From: Spirochaetales bacterium
GTDB lineage: Bacteria; Spirochaetota; Spirochaetia; JABMQR01
Assembly: GCA_023139255.1 (NCBI GenBank)
Contig: JAGLNY010000208.1
Coordinates: 1-5,550, forward strand
Length of the DNA stretch: 5,550 nucleotides
Direction: 5' to 3'
The translations under genes and the position numbers were made by a program. Within the stretch, counting starts at the first letter, position 1; each line of letters opens with the position of its first letter. Below are positions 1 through 5,550 of the stretch, piece after piece. The notes beneath the pieces are model-generated. The model was given only the letters and a program-made list of their open reading frames with translations. It searched no databases and had not been told where the DNA came from.

Positions 1-324
1 GAATTTGCTAAACCGCTAATGAAAAAACTGCATTGGCCGACACTATTTTGCAATCATCTTATTGTTGATGGGAAAGGTGCAATTATAGATTATAAACTCA
101 GGCAGCGTGACGGGAAAAGAGAGGCTGTACAATCACTGCAATCGATTGGGATGAGTGTTCTGGCGGCCGGGGATTCCTATAATGACCTGACAATGATTCG
201 GGCTGCTGACAGCGGTGCCTTATTTCGTGCCCCGGAATCAATTCGGCAGGACAACCCGGATCTTGCTTCAGTAGATGAGTATCATGATCTTTTAGGTGTA
301 GTGGATACATTTCTCTCCGATTAG
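1..324 (+). CDS. thrH: ThrH-type phosphoserine phosphatase / homoserine phosphotransferase, C-terminal part
   Basis: The reading frame is open from base 1, so the 5' half lies outside the window; 107 residues remain of a family usually about 200 long. What remains covers the second half of the HAD-fold core: the segment FAKPLMKKLHWPTLFC, then LRQRDGK with the likely motif III lysine, then the metal-binding motif IV AAGDSYND (about residues 55-62 of the fragment), then a short C-terminal tail. This order and wording match the ThrH subgroup better than SerB: Pseudomonas ThrH has the equivalent FSQPLMRQLGFPTLLC, LRQKDPKR and AAGDSYND, as I recall it. Characterised ThrH dephosphorylates phosphoserine and can transfer the phosphate to homoserine, linking serine and threonine synthesis in the cytoplasm. 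The internal ATG at 19 is not the true start because homology continues in front of it. The gene converges on the kinase with a 24-base gap. Confidence 0.88.
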   Translation, partial: EFAKPLMKKLHWPTLFCNHLIVDGKGAIIDYKLRQRDGKREAVQSLQSIGMSVLAAGDSYNDLTMIRAADSGALFRAPESIRQDNPDLASVDEYHDLLGVVDTFLSD

Positions 325-330
325 AGAAAT
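309..330. repeat. 8-bp perfect inverted repeat across the thrH stop codon
   Basis: ATTTCTCT (309-316) pairs exactly with AGAGAAAT (323-330) around a six-base loop; the thrH TAG lies at 322-324. It sits between two convergent genes, where a bidirectional transcription end is expected. The stem is A/T-rich and no T-run follows on either strand, so it is a poor intrinsic terminator. It is reported as a hairpin of uncertain role. Confidence 0.4.
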
Positions 331-348
331 CCCATAACAGACTCCTGG

Positions 349-843
349 TCAGATTAACTCAAGCAGGAGCCCTTCAACCGAATCTGAGAAGTCGAGAGAC
401 GGGTGCAGGTTGACGATAACCGCATTCTCGGGTTCCTCAAGAATCTTAAACTCCCTTGTGAGAAGTTCCGGCGGGAAAAAGTGTCCTGATCTTTTCTCTA
501 TTTGCTGCTGTATGGTCTCAAGATTTCCTTTGAGATAGATAAAAATCGGCGGGTTAGCCAGGTATGTTCCAAGCAGCTGACGATCTTTCTCCTTAATAGC
601 AGGACAGGCAAGAACCACCCCTTCATCCGCAGCATAATCAACCAGTTTCTTTGCGATAGTGTTTAGAAGCTCATACATTTCATCTTCCGACGGCTGGTGT
701 CCGAAGCTAATTTTCTTCATCTGTGCCGGGGAATGAAAATCATCTATATCGATGAACGGCAAGTCAAGTCTTTCCGCAAGTATACGGCCATAGGTACTTT
801 TACCGCAACCAGATACGCCCATCACGATTAGGATCAAATCCAT
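349..843 (-). CDS. GntK-type gluconokinase-like small-molecule kinase with diverged substrate motifs
   Basis: A 164-residue P-loop kinase of the gluconokinase/shikimate-kinase superfamily, of normal GntK length. Visible motifs are the Walker A loop GVSGCGKS (residues 9-16), IDIDDFH (31-37), a CPAIK segment (80-84) equivalent to the family's CSALK, and RSGHFFPPELL...EF..LEEP (118-138), which is highly characteristic of GntK/IDNK enzymes. Those enzymes phosphorylate D-gluconate to 6-phosphogluconate in the cytoplasm. The substrate region is altered, however: the usual PL-D-DR-PWL block is QPSEDEMYELL (50-60), and the HP..N..KM block reads HSPAQMKKI. Substrate is therefore uncertain. The ATG at 843 was chosen because AAAGGAGG lies eight bases upstream; an in-frame TTG at 873 has no such site. 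The 150 bases upstream hold TATACT (minus strand, 922-917) as a possible -10, but without a good -35. No gluconate transporter or GntR-type regulator is in view. Confidence 0.75.
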   Translation of the reverse strand: MDLILIVMGVSGCGKSTYGRILAERLDLPFIDIDDFHSPAQMKKISFGHQPSEDEMYELLNTIAKKLVDYAADEGVVLACPAIKEKDRQLLGTYLANPPIFIYLKGNLETIQQQIEKRSGHFFPPELLTREFKILEEPENAVIVNLHPSLDFSDSVEGLLLELI

Positions 844-851
844 GAAAGGAA

Positions 852-859
852 CCTCCTTT
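852..859 (-). promoter_or_regulatory. Strong ribosome binding site of the GntK-like kinase
   Basis: On the minus strand AAAGGAGG precedes the ATG at 843 with an eight-base spacer. It is nearly a full anti-Shine-Dalgarno match and decides the start in favour of ATG 843 over the longer TTG-initiated reading. Confidence 0.8.
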
Positions 860-993
860 CCCGATAATTTCAATCAGTGAATTTTGCTCTTTAATTGTTA
901 ATAATCCCTCACTTCCAGTATACAATCTCAATTAACTACGGGAAAGACTAACAGAGGCAAAAACTGATTTTTTTTGTAATAAAAGTCCCGGGA

Positions 994-1608
994 TTAATTG
1001 TGCATCATACCGGAATGACTTCTTCGACACAATGCATTATGGGTGAACAGGATTAAACCGGAAAGGAGTATGAAGTAAATCATCATCCCTGCCATAGAGA
1101 ACAGGAAGTTGAGAACCCCAATTCTATTAATATCCAGGAAAGAGTAGAGATAAATCCCATTTCCTGCACCGTAAAGAATAGAGATTAGAAGATAAATTGC
1201 GGGATAGAGTAACCATAAAAAAAGGTATTTAGGGATTATCCGCTCTCTGGGAGTGAAGAATATCCAGTCAATAAGAAAAGCTATAGGCGTAATTCCATGA
1301 TTTATTTGTAAAAGAAGTGATTGCATTGCCGAAGTTTCATCTATTGAGCCTGCAAGCAGTACCTGGTAGAGAAGACCGGCTGTAATGATGTAAAGCAGCA
1401 TAGCTCCTTTAAAACCAGAATGAAAAATCAGCAAATCCGGGAGCTGCTTCCCGAAGACCAGACTTATCATCCACCATCCCCAGATAAACAGGTTGGCTTG
1501 AATGGTAAAGTATGCCAGGACAGAAAGGTCATTGTAGAGAAAACGCGCAACAAGGCCGAATGTTGAGATGCAGAAGAAAACGATGCGAAAAATAACAGAT
1601 ATTCTCAT
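994..1608 (-). CDS. Pr6Pr / FAR-17a-AIG1-ADTRP-like six-helix membrane protein
   Basis: A 204-residue very hydrophobic protein with about six membrane helices (near residues 5-22, 27-52, 67-85, 103-118, 130-147 and 165-188). The pattern YFTIQANLF in helix 2, INHGITP..FLIDWIFF in the middle, and LFLWLLYPAIYLL next to it is that of bacterial Pr6Pr proteins, relatives of eukaryotic AIG1 and ADTRP. The eukaryotic proteins are membrane threonine hydrolases acting on fatty acid esters of hydroxy fatty acids, with a Thr and a His as catalytic residues. Thr35 and His104 here sit in the corresponding motifs, but activity in bacterial members is not established. I chose the ATG at 1608: it gives the short N-terminus usual for the family, and a good promoter lies directly in front of it. 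An in-frame TTG at 1647 would add 13 residues; neither has a Shine-Dalgarno sequence. The gene lies 150 bases upstream of the kinase on the same strand, too far for obvious translational coupling. Confidence 0.7.
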   Translation of the reverse strand: MRISVIFRIVFFCISTFGLVARFLYNDLSVLAYFTIQANLFIWGWWMISLVFGKQLPDLLIFHSGFKGAMLLYIITAGLLYQVLLAGSIDETSAMQSLLLQINHGITPIAFLIDWIFFTPRERIIPKYLFLWLLYPAIYLLISILYGAGNGIYLYSFLDINRIGVLNFLFSMAGMMIYFILLSGLILFTHNALCRRSHSGMMHN

Positions 1609-1614
1609 AAAAAG

Positions 1615-1644
1615 ATAATAACATGCAGAATAAGGATTTATCAA
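1615..1644 (-). promoter_or_regulatory. Predicted sigma70-type promoter with extended -10 for the Pr6Pr gene
   Basis: On the minus strand, TTGATA (1644-1639, five of six matches to the -35 consensus), an 18-base spacer, and TATTAT (1620-1615, five of six matches) preceded by TGT, forming an extended -10. The expected start site, six to seven bases beyond the -10, coincides with the A of the ATG at 1608, which predicts a leaderless or near-leaderless transcript. Confidence 0.55.
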
Positions 1645-1717
1645 CAAAATTAATTTTCGTATTCATATTAAGTAAAACATGTAATACTTATATATCATTG
1701 CGAATACCGGAGTAAAT

Positions 1718-3316
1718 ATGAAATCAATCAGGATATTGCAAATAAGCATAGTGATTTTTCTTTCTGCTGTTGGATACCAAAAAGTTTCAGGAGGCATTTC
1801 CCTGACTGCTGAGTTTGATAAAAAAACAGCAGAAATATCAATATCACTTTCAGGCAGCGGAAGTCTTGTAAGTCCTGATCTCAGCAAGGTCATTTTTCTG
1901 GATGATACGATAATACTTGAAGCAGCTGCGGATTATGGTTGGAAATTCAATCGGTGGGAAGGGGATATCACTTCAACCGATAACCCGATAACAATTACTG
2001 CAGAAAGTGTGATGCACATTACAGCTGTGTTTGAGAGAGAAACGGCTAGTGTGCAGCTTGCTGTTGAGGGGAATGGGAAAATCGTCTCAAGTAGTGATCC
2101 CGATAGTGAGCTGTTTGTTGGCGATGAAATTCAGTTTACCGCAGAACCAGGTAAAGATTGGAGTTTTGTGCGTTGGGAAGGCGGTACCGGGGGGACAGAA
2201 AATCCGATTACAGTGGTGCTTTCCACAGATGTATTGGTTAAGGCTGTATTTGAGAAGGAATTTACTATTTCCTGGCGGATGTCAGTGGGGGATGAAATAC
2301 TTTCCAATGCGGCTGTAGGTGAAGATGGAACAATATATATCGGTAGTGAGGGCGGCAGAAATACTGCCGGCGGCAGGTTAACGGCCTTAACCCCGGAGGG
2401 CAGGAGAAAATGGATTTTTTTTACTGATGAAGGGGTGAAAGCAAGCCCTGCCATTGGTTCTGACGGAACTGTTTATATTGGGAGTCGTGATAAGAATCTT
2501 TATGCGGTACATACGGATGGTACAGAGCTGTGGCGAATTGAGACAGGTGGAAGTATTGTCTCCAGCCCGGCAGTTGGTGCAGATGGAACTATCTATTTCG
2601 GGAGCGGGGACAGGCATCTCTACGCCGTTTCCCCGGATGGGTCTGTGTTATGGAAATACAGAACCGGGAGTATGATAACATCCAGTCCGGCAATTGGTTC
2701 TGACGGGACTATATATTTCGGGAGTATGGATAAGTATCTCTATGCGATAACAGCTGACGGGAACCTGAAATGGCGGCTGAAAACTCAATTTGGTATTGAG
2801 ACTAACCCGGCTCCGGGACCTGACGGGACAATATATTTCGGGAGTGCAGATGCTTCATTGTATGCGGTGTCTTCTGCCGGCAGGATCCTGTGGGATTTCA
2901 GTACGGATGGGGAGATTTATTCAAGCCCGGTATTGGGACCTGACGGGGTAGTTTATGTTGGGAGCGACGATTACTACCTTTATGCAGTAAGCAGGGAAGG
3001 AGAGGAACTCTGGAAATTCAAGGCCGGCAGTATTTTTACCGGCAGTCCTCTTGTCGGTGAAAGCGGGACAATATATGCAGGGAGTGATGATAATTTTCTC
3101 TACGCGGTAAACCCTGATGGCTTGCTCAGGTGGAAGCTGAAGCTTGGGGGTTCGATTTTCGCCAGTCCAGCTATGGGTTTGGACAGCAGTATCCTTATCG
3201 GCGGCATGGACGGGAAGATTTATTCCTGCAAAACAAATTATGAGACAGGTCTTGCTGACTCTTCCTGGCCAAAAGCACGGGGCGGGTACAGAAATGATGG
3301 TGTGATCTTGAAATAA
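1718..3316 (+). CDS. Exported protein with two InlB-type repeats and an eight-repeat PQQ-like beta-propeller
   Basis: 532 residues. An N-terminal signal peptide (basic MKSIR, hydrophobic core about residues 6-20, likely cleavage near 24-26) lacks a lipobox cysteine, so export to the periplasm or surface without a lipid anchor is inferred. Two divergent InlB/Flg_new-type repeats follow (about 36-106 and 108-181), each with a W/F..RWEG core and an AVFE end strand. Residues 182-505 form eight PQQ-like repeats, each of the form SPAIGSDGTIYFGS...LYAV..DG..LW; tryptophans at 232, 272, 312, 352, 392, 432 and 472 are exactly 40 residues apart, and the first repeat (Trp186) has a six-residue insertion. 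The C-terminal SSWPKARGGYRNDG resembles the W-P-x-x-R-x-x-x-x-N-x-G motif common in such propellers. Repeats lack the TG of quinoprotein W-motifs, so the fold is probably structural or binding and not quinone catalysis. GGAG lies five bases before the ATG. No strong promoter was found upstream; TGTAATACT near 1680-1688 is a weak candidate. Confidence 0.85.
   Translation: MKSIRILQISIVIFLSAVGYQKVSGGISLTAEFDKKTAEISISLSGSGSLVSPDLSKVIFLDDTIILEAAADYGWKFNRWEGDITSTDNPITITAESVMHITAVFERETASVQLAVEGNGKIVSSSDPDSELFVGDEIQFTAEPGKDWSFVRWEGGTGGTENPITVVLSTDVLVKAVFEKEFTISWRMSVGDEILSNAAVGEDGTIYIGSEGGRNTAGGRLTALTPEGRRKWIFFTDEGVKASPAIGSDGTVYIGSRDKNLYAVHTDGTELWRIETGGSIVSSPAVGADGTIYFGSGDRHLYAVSPDGSVLWKYRTGSMITSSPAIGSDGTIYFGSMDKYLYAITADGNLKWRLKTQFGIETNPAPGPDGTIYFGSADASLYAVSSAGRILWDFSTDGEIYSSPVLGPDGVVYVGSDDYYLYAVSREGEELWKFKAGSIFTGSPLVGESGTIYAGSDDNFLYAVNPDGLLRWKLKLGGSIFASPAMGLDSSILIGGMDGKIYSCKTNYETGLADSSWPKARGGYRNDGVILK
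2414..3133 (+). repeat. Six exact-length 120-nt tandem units inside the propeller gene
   Basis: Units begin after each conserved TGG codon (2411, 2531, 2651, and every 120 bases to 3131). The core GACGGGACTATATATTTCGG is strongly conserved at the DNA level between the units at about 2701 and 2821, and somewhat less in those at 2461, 2581, 2941 and 3061. No unit gains or loses a base. This indicates expansion by internal duplication within the gene. A further diverged unit follows after 3133. Confidence 0.85.
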
Positions 3317-3358
3317 TATTCGTATAAATGGAATAAAATTTATACGAATATTATTTCA
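3309..3358. terminator. Perfect 21-bp inverted repeat overlapping the propeller gene stop codon
   Basis: Left arm 3309-3329 and right arm 3338-3358 are exact reverse complements around the eight-base loop GGAATAAA; U-G pairing at 3308/3359 could add one more. The arms are A/T-rich, centred on TTCGTATAAAT / ATTTATACGAA. The stop codon TAA (3314-3316) and the last codons lie inside the left arm. Position directly at the 3' end suggests transcription termination or mRNA 3'-end protection. No T-run follows directly, so it may work together with the next hairpin. Confidence 0.6.
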
Positions 3359-3381
3359 GACATCAAGTCTGACAGATTTTT
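3356..3381 (+). terminator. Small hairpin plus T-run downstream of the propeller gene
   Basis: TCAGAC (3356-3361) pairs with GTCTGA (3367-3372) around ATCAA, followed after four bases by TTTTT (3377-3381). It is a weak rho-independent terminator layout. The first three bases of its stem are also the last bases of the larger inverted repeat, so the two hairpins cannot both form completely. Confidence 0.4.
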
Positions 3382-3541
3382 AGGGAAACAGGACGACGCT
3401 GGAAACATGAGCAGCATAGGTTTTTTAATATTGCCTCATGTACAACAGGCCCGGGATACAGTAAGATAAGCAGGAGGATTTTGTCTGCCATGATTGGTAA
3501 ACAGCAGGAGTCTTCATATCCTATAAAAATGAGGTTAGTTT
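3361..3541 (+). other. Untranslated leader region before the acetyltransferase gene
   Basis: Beyond the hairpin/T-run and the possible leader peptide, this stretch contains a 7-bp inverted repeat (ACATGAG at 3405-3411 with CTCATGT at 3435-3441) whose 23-base loop includes a T6 run. I recognise no known riboswitch and no convincing -35/-10 pair. Confidence 0.35.
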
Positions 3542-3552
3542 ATGGCTGTTGA
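3490..3552 (+). CDS. Possible 20-codon leader peptide overlapping the acetyltransferase start
   Basis: ATG at 3490 opens a 20-codon frame (MIGKQQESSYPIKMRLVYGC) ending with TGA at 3550-3552, which overlaps the acetyltransferase ATG at 3542 in another frame. A full AGGAGG lies at 3472-3477, but 12 bases away, longer than ideal; an in-frame TTG at 3481 is only three bases from it. The stop-start overlap is the arrangement seen in translationally coupled leaders. No homology is recognised, and chance is a real alternative. Confidence 0.2.
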   Translation: MIGKQQESSYPIKMRLVYGC

Positions 3553-4669
3553 GATAAAAAGAGTTGCTACGAAGCGTGATTTACGTAAATTTATCATGCT
3601 CCCATTTAAGATATATAAAGGAAACACCTACTGGGTACCGCCTATCATCATGGATGAGTACAACTCATTACGGAAGGATAAAAATCCGGCTTTTGAGTAT
3701 GCTGATGCGGAGTACTGGCTTGCCTATAAGGACGGTAAACCCGCAGGCAGAATTGCCGGCATTTTAAATCCCCCGGCAGTTAAGAAGTGGGGCGTTAAGA
3801 ACGCCAGGTTCGGATGGGTCGAGTTTATTGATGACCGGGAAGTGGCTAAAGCCTTGTTTGATACTGTAGAGAGCTGGGCTAAAAAGCATGGGATGGAAGG
3901 CGTCCAGGGACCCATGGGTTTTTCTGATACAGATAAAGAGGGGATGCTGATTGAGGGGTTTGATGAACTTGGAACCCTCCCTATGATTTACAATCATCCG
4001 TACTATCCGAAATTTGTTGAGTCTTTCGGGTATAAGAAAGATGCTGACTGGCTGGAGTTTGAGATTTTCTCACCCAAAGCCATTCCGGAAAAAGTACTGA
4101 GAGTAAATGACCTTGTCCTGAAACGTTCGGGGTTGAAAATTGCACAGGTGAAAAACAGAAAAGAACTTGCGGCAAAATATGGGAAGCAGCTGTTCACTGT
4201 TCTGGAGGAGGCCTACGAAGAACTGTATGGTACTGTCCCGCTGACGGAAAAGCAGGTTGAGGCCTTAATTAAACAATATCTTGGTTTTGTTTCATTGCGG
4301 TATACGAAGGTTATCGTGGATGAGAGTGACCAGCTTGCCGCTTTTGCGGTAACTATGCCGTCTCTTTCCCGGGCACTCCAGAAAGCCAAAGGGCGAATAT
4401 TTCCTATTGGCTGGATATATCTTCTCCAGGCAATGAGAAAACCTCAGGGAGTAGACCTGTATCTGATTGCAACCCGGAAAAAATATCAGGGCAGAGGATT
4501 AAATGCACTCCTGATGACTGAAATTACCCGTGCCGGTTTAGAGGATGGGATAAAAACAGCAGAGACATCCGGAGAACTGGAGACGAATGAAAAAGTTCAG
4601 CAGCTCTGGCGCTACTACGATCATCGTCAGCACAAACGCAGAAGAGCGTATGTAAAAAGTCTTATCTGA
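3542..4669 (+). CDS. GNAT-fold N-acetyltransferase-like protein (YghO-type)
   Basis: 375 residues, soluble, no signal peptide. It appears to hold two GNAT-like lobes. The first (about 1-175) has the pattern WLAYKDGKPAGRIAGI, then FGWVEFIDDREVAKALFDTVESWAKKHGMEGVQGP, then YNHPYYPKFVESFGY, as in the tail of a GNAT domain. The second (about 195-375) has LAAFAVTMP and the acetyl-CoA-binding motif A, LIATRKKYQGRGLNALL (309-324), followed by ETNEKVQQLWRYY. In motif A the usual final glycine or alanine is Asn321. This resembles the widespread, poorly characterised YghO-like family; the acceptor substrate is unknown. GAGG at 3531-3534, seven bases before the ATG, supports the start. The gene stands alone: a terminator-like region precedes it and the next gene is convergent. 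Confidence 0.7.
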   Translation: MAVEIKRVATKRDLRKFIMLPFKIYKGNTYWVPPIIMDEYNSLRKDKNPAFEYADAEYWLAYKDGKPAGRIAGILNPPAVKKWGVKNARFGWVEFIDDREVAKALFDTVESWAKKHGMEGVQGPMGFSDTDKEGMLIEGFDELGTLPMIYNHPYYPKFVESFGYKKDADWLEFEIFSPKAIPEKVLRVNDLVLKRSGLKIAQVKNRKELAAKYGKQLFTVLEEAYEELYGTVPLTEKQVEALIKQYLGFVSLRYTKVIVDESDQLAAFAVTMPSLSRALQKAKGRIFPIGWIYLLQAMRKPQGVDLYLIATRKKYQGRGLNALLMTEITRAGLEDGIKTAETSGELETNEKVQQLWRYYDHRQHKRRRAYVKSLI

Positions 4670-4707
4670 GTCGTTAGTGTATAAGCCGTTCGTTGCTCGC
4701 AGGATTA

Positions 4708-5550
4708 TTAAAGTCTATAGGATGCCCCAACGGTAACCTGAAGATCTGATACCGGAACATTCGTACTGAAGTTTCCAGGATTAATCTTATAGATCCAGTC
4801 AGCCTGGCTATAGACTTCCAGGTTTTCAAGAATCTGGTATGATCCTTTCATCCCCAGTGCCAAAGTATACTCTACTGCATCACGTGAGTTGGAAGCGGGA
4901 TCATGATTTCCGCTGCTGGCAGGGGTCGTTGTAGGTGTGGAAACTAATGTGGGATCATCCGGGTCCGAATTAGACCCAATAGCCCACAAGGTGTACATGT
5001 CGTGGGTGCCGTGCAGCAGGTAAAACACATTTCCTTCTATCCTGAACCGGTCGAATACGGTATACCCGCCGTTAAGGTTGAACACAACGACATCATTTCC
5101 GTACTCATAGCCGAGGAAGTCCTCCATAATGGAGATGTTTGTAACCGGCGGGGTAAATTCCCGGATTCCTATCACATAATTTATGCCATATTCTCCTGGA
5201 TTCTGTTTGCCGTCACCAATGTCTCTTAAATAGAGGTAGGGATCAGTCAGGGCAACTTCGAAGCTGCCGAAAACTGCTCCCTCATCCAGCGGAAGTATTC
5301 CCTTGATGCCGCAGAGATACCCAATGGCTTCGGGGTTTGCACCCGGTACTTCAACCAATTCTCTGGGGAGAGAGAACTCATCTAAAACAAACTGTCCGTA
5401 GATAACGAGATTTTCCCAGGGGTTGATCTCAATATCCAGGCCGAGGATTGAATTTGCGGTTGCCCGGATATTAGTATTATGATAGATCATAAATGGATTC
5501 AGGAAGCGCAGGTCAAAGGTGCTGTCTTCTGACATATACATAATCCCCTC
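4708..5550 (-). CDS. Outer-membrane beta-barrel protein, Wzi-like, C-terminal part
   Basis: The frame is open to the window edge, and no signal peptide is visible, so this is the C-terminal 280 residues of a longer protein. An ATG at 5541 follows GAGGGG but is probably internal, because the sequence begins in mid-domain. Features are alternating polar/hydrophobic strands rich in Tyr and Gly, LRFLNPFMIYHN followed by INPWENLVIYGQFVLDEF, then SFEVALTDPYLYL and LGYEYGNDVVVFNLNGGY. These segments resemble capsule-assembly Wzi and related barrels (an LNP segment, a YGQ..xDEF strand, then ...P..Y and lG...G.D), and the chain ends in a strand LQVTVGASYRL, typical of an outer-membrane C-terminus although it ends in Leu and not Phe. 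A Ser/Thr/Pro/Asp-rich loop of about 40 residues (about 4880-4985) is probably surface exposed. Assembly of capsule is not shown; a porin-like or adhesin role is equally possible. Confidence 0.55.
   Translation of the reverse strand, partial: EGIMYMSEDSTFDLRFLNPFMIYHNTNIRATANSILGLDIEINPWENLVIYGQFVLDEFSLPRELVEVPGANPEAIGYLCGIKGILPLDEGAVFGSFEVALTDPYLYLRDIGDGKQNPGEYGINYVIGIREFTPPVTNISIMEDFLGYEYGNDVVVFNLNGGYTVFDRFRIEGNVFYLLHGTHDMYTLWAIGSNSDPDDPTLVSTPTTTPASSGNHDPASNSRDAVEYTLALGMKGSYQILENLEVYSQADWIYKINPGNFSTNVPVSDLQVTVGASYRL

Noticed and set aside
849..873. TTG at 873 as the kinase start
   Set aside because: The ten extra residues precede the usual kinase N-terminus, and the strong AAAGGAGG lies between that codon and the ATG at 843.
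955..993. A-run/T-run and TCCCGGGA palindrome after the Pr6Pr gene as a terminator
   Set aside because: The palindrome has no loop and the A/T pairing is weak; no stable GC stem followed by a T-run is present on the minus strand.
1659..1707. GTATTC / GAATAC inverted repeat in the divergent promoter region as an operator
   Set aside because: Six-base arms 37 bases apart in an AT-rich region are easily explained by chance.
1663..1893. 76-codon minus-strand open frame overlapping the start of the propeller gene
   Set aside because: It lies antisense to the signal peptide and first repeat of a well-supported gene, and its sequence shows no recognisable domain.
2031..2675. Several open frames of 73-107 codons on both strands inside the propeller gene
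   Set aside because: They follow from the repetitive coding sequence read in other frames and show no independent domain.
3494..3522. TTGGTA - 17 bases - TATCCT as a promoter for the acetyltransferase
   Set aside because: Only a partial match, and the predicted start would fall at about 3529, leaving almost no room for the ribosome site at 3531-3534.
5002..5229. 75-codon plus-strand frame inside the barrel gene
   Set aside because: Antisense shadow of conserved barrel strands; no recognisable motif.
5533..5550. GAGGGG followed by ATG codons as the true start of the barrel protein
   Set aside because: The frame continues to the window edge and the protein would start in mid-domain without a signal peptide, which an outer-membrane protein requires.

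Overview
The window carries six protein-coding genes (two cut by the window edges) at moderate GC with short intergenic gaps. The gene content points to a diderm bacterium: there is a ThrH-type phosphatase, a secreted beta-propeller protein with InlB-type repeats, and a Wzi-like outer-membrane barrel. The mixture is reminiscent of free-living spirochaetes (Spirochaeta/Sediminispirochaeta-like), but that placement is inference from protein style and not from any marker gene.

Layout. 1-324 (+) is the C-terminal half of ThrH, which meets a GntK-type small-molecule kinase (349-843, -) tail to tail. Upstream of the kinase, on the same strand but with its own likely promoter, lies a six-helix membrane protein of the Pr6Pr / AIG1-ADTRP type (994-1608, -). 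A short intergenic region separates it from a divergently transcribed exported protein (1718-3316, +) made of a signal peptide, two InlB-type repeats and an eight-repeat PQQ-like propeller. That gene ends in a perfect 21-bp inverted repeat that includes its stop codon, followed by a second small hairpin with a T-run. After a 225-bp gap comes a GNAT-fold acetyltransferase-like protein (3542-4669, +). This converges on the C-terminal part of an outer-membrane beta-barrel protein (4708-5550, -).

The genes do not form an obvious pathway. Strand changes occur at almost every boundary, so this looks like a chromosomal stretch of mostly single-gene transcription units and not one operon. Two products are probably exported (propeller protein, barrel protein), one is in the inner membrane, and three are cytoplasmic (ThrH, kinase, acetyltransferase).

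The most useful observations are: a well-formed extended -10 promoter whose predicted start site falls on the ATG of the Pr6Pr gene (possible leaderless mRNA); the candidate Thr/His pair in that protein; a gluconokinase-like protein with altered substrate-site motifs; the very regular 120-nt repeat array of the propeller; and the overlapping hairpins after it. No phage, IS, CRISPR, tRNA or rRNA signature was seen, and I found no convincing novel multi-gene system.
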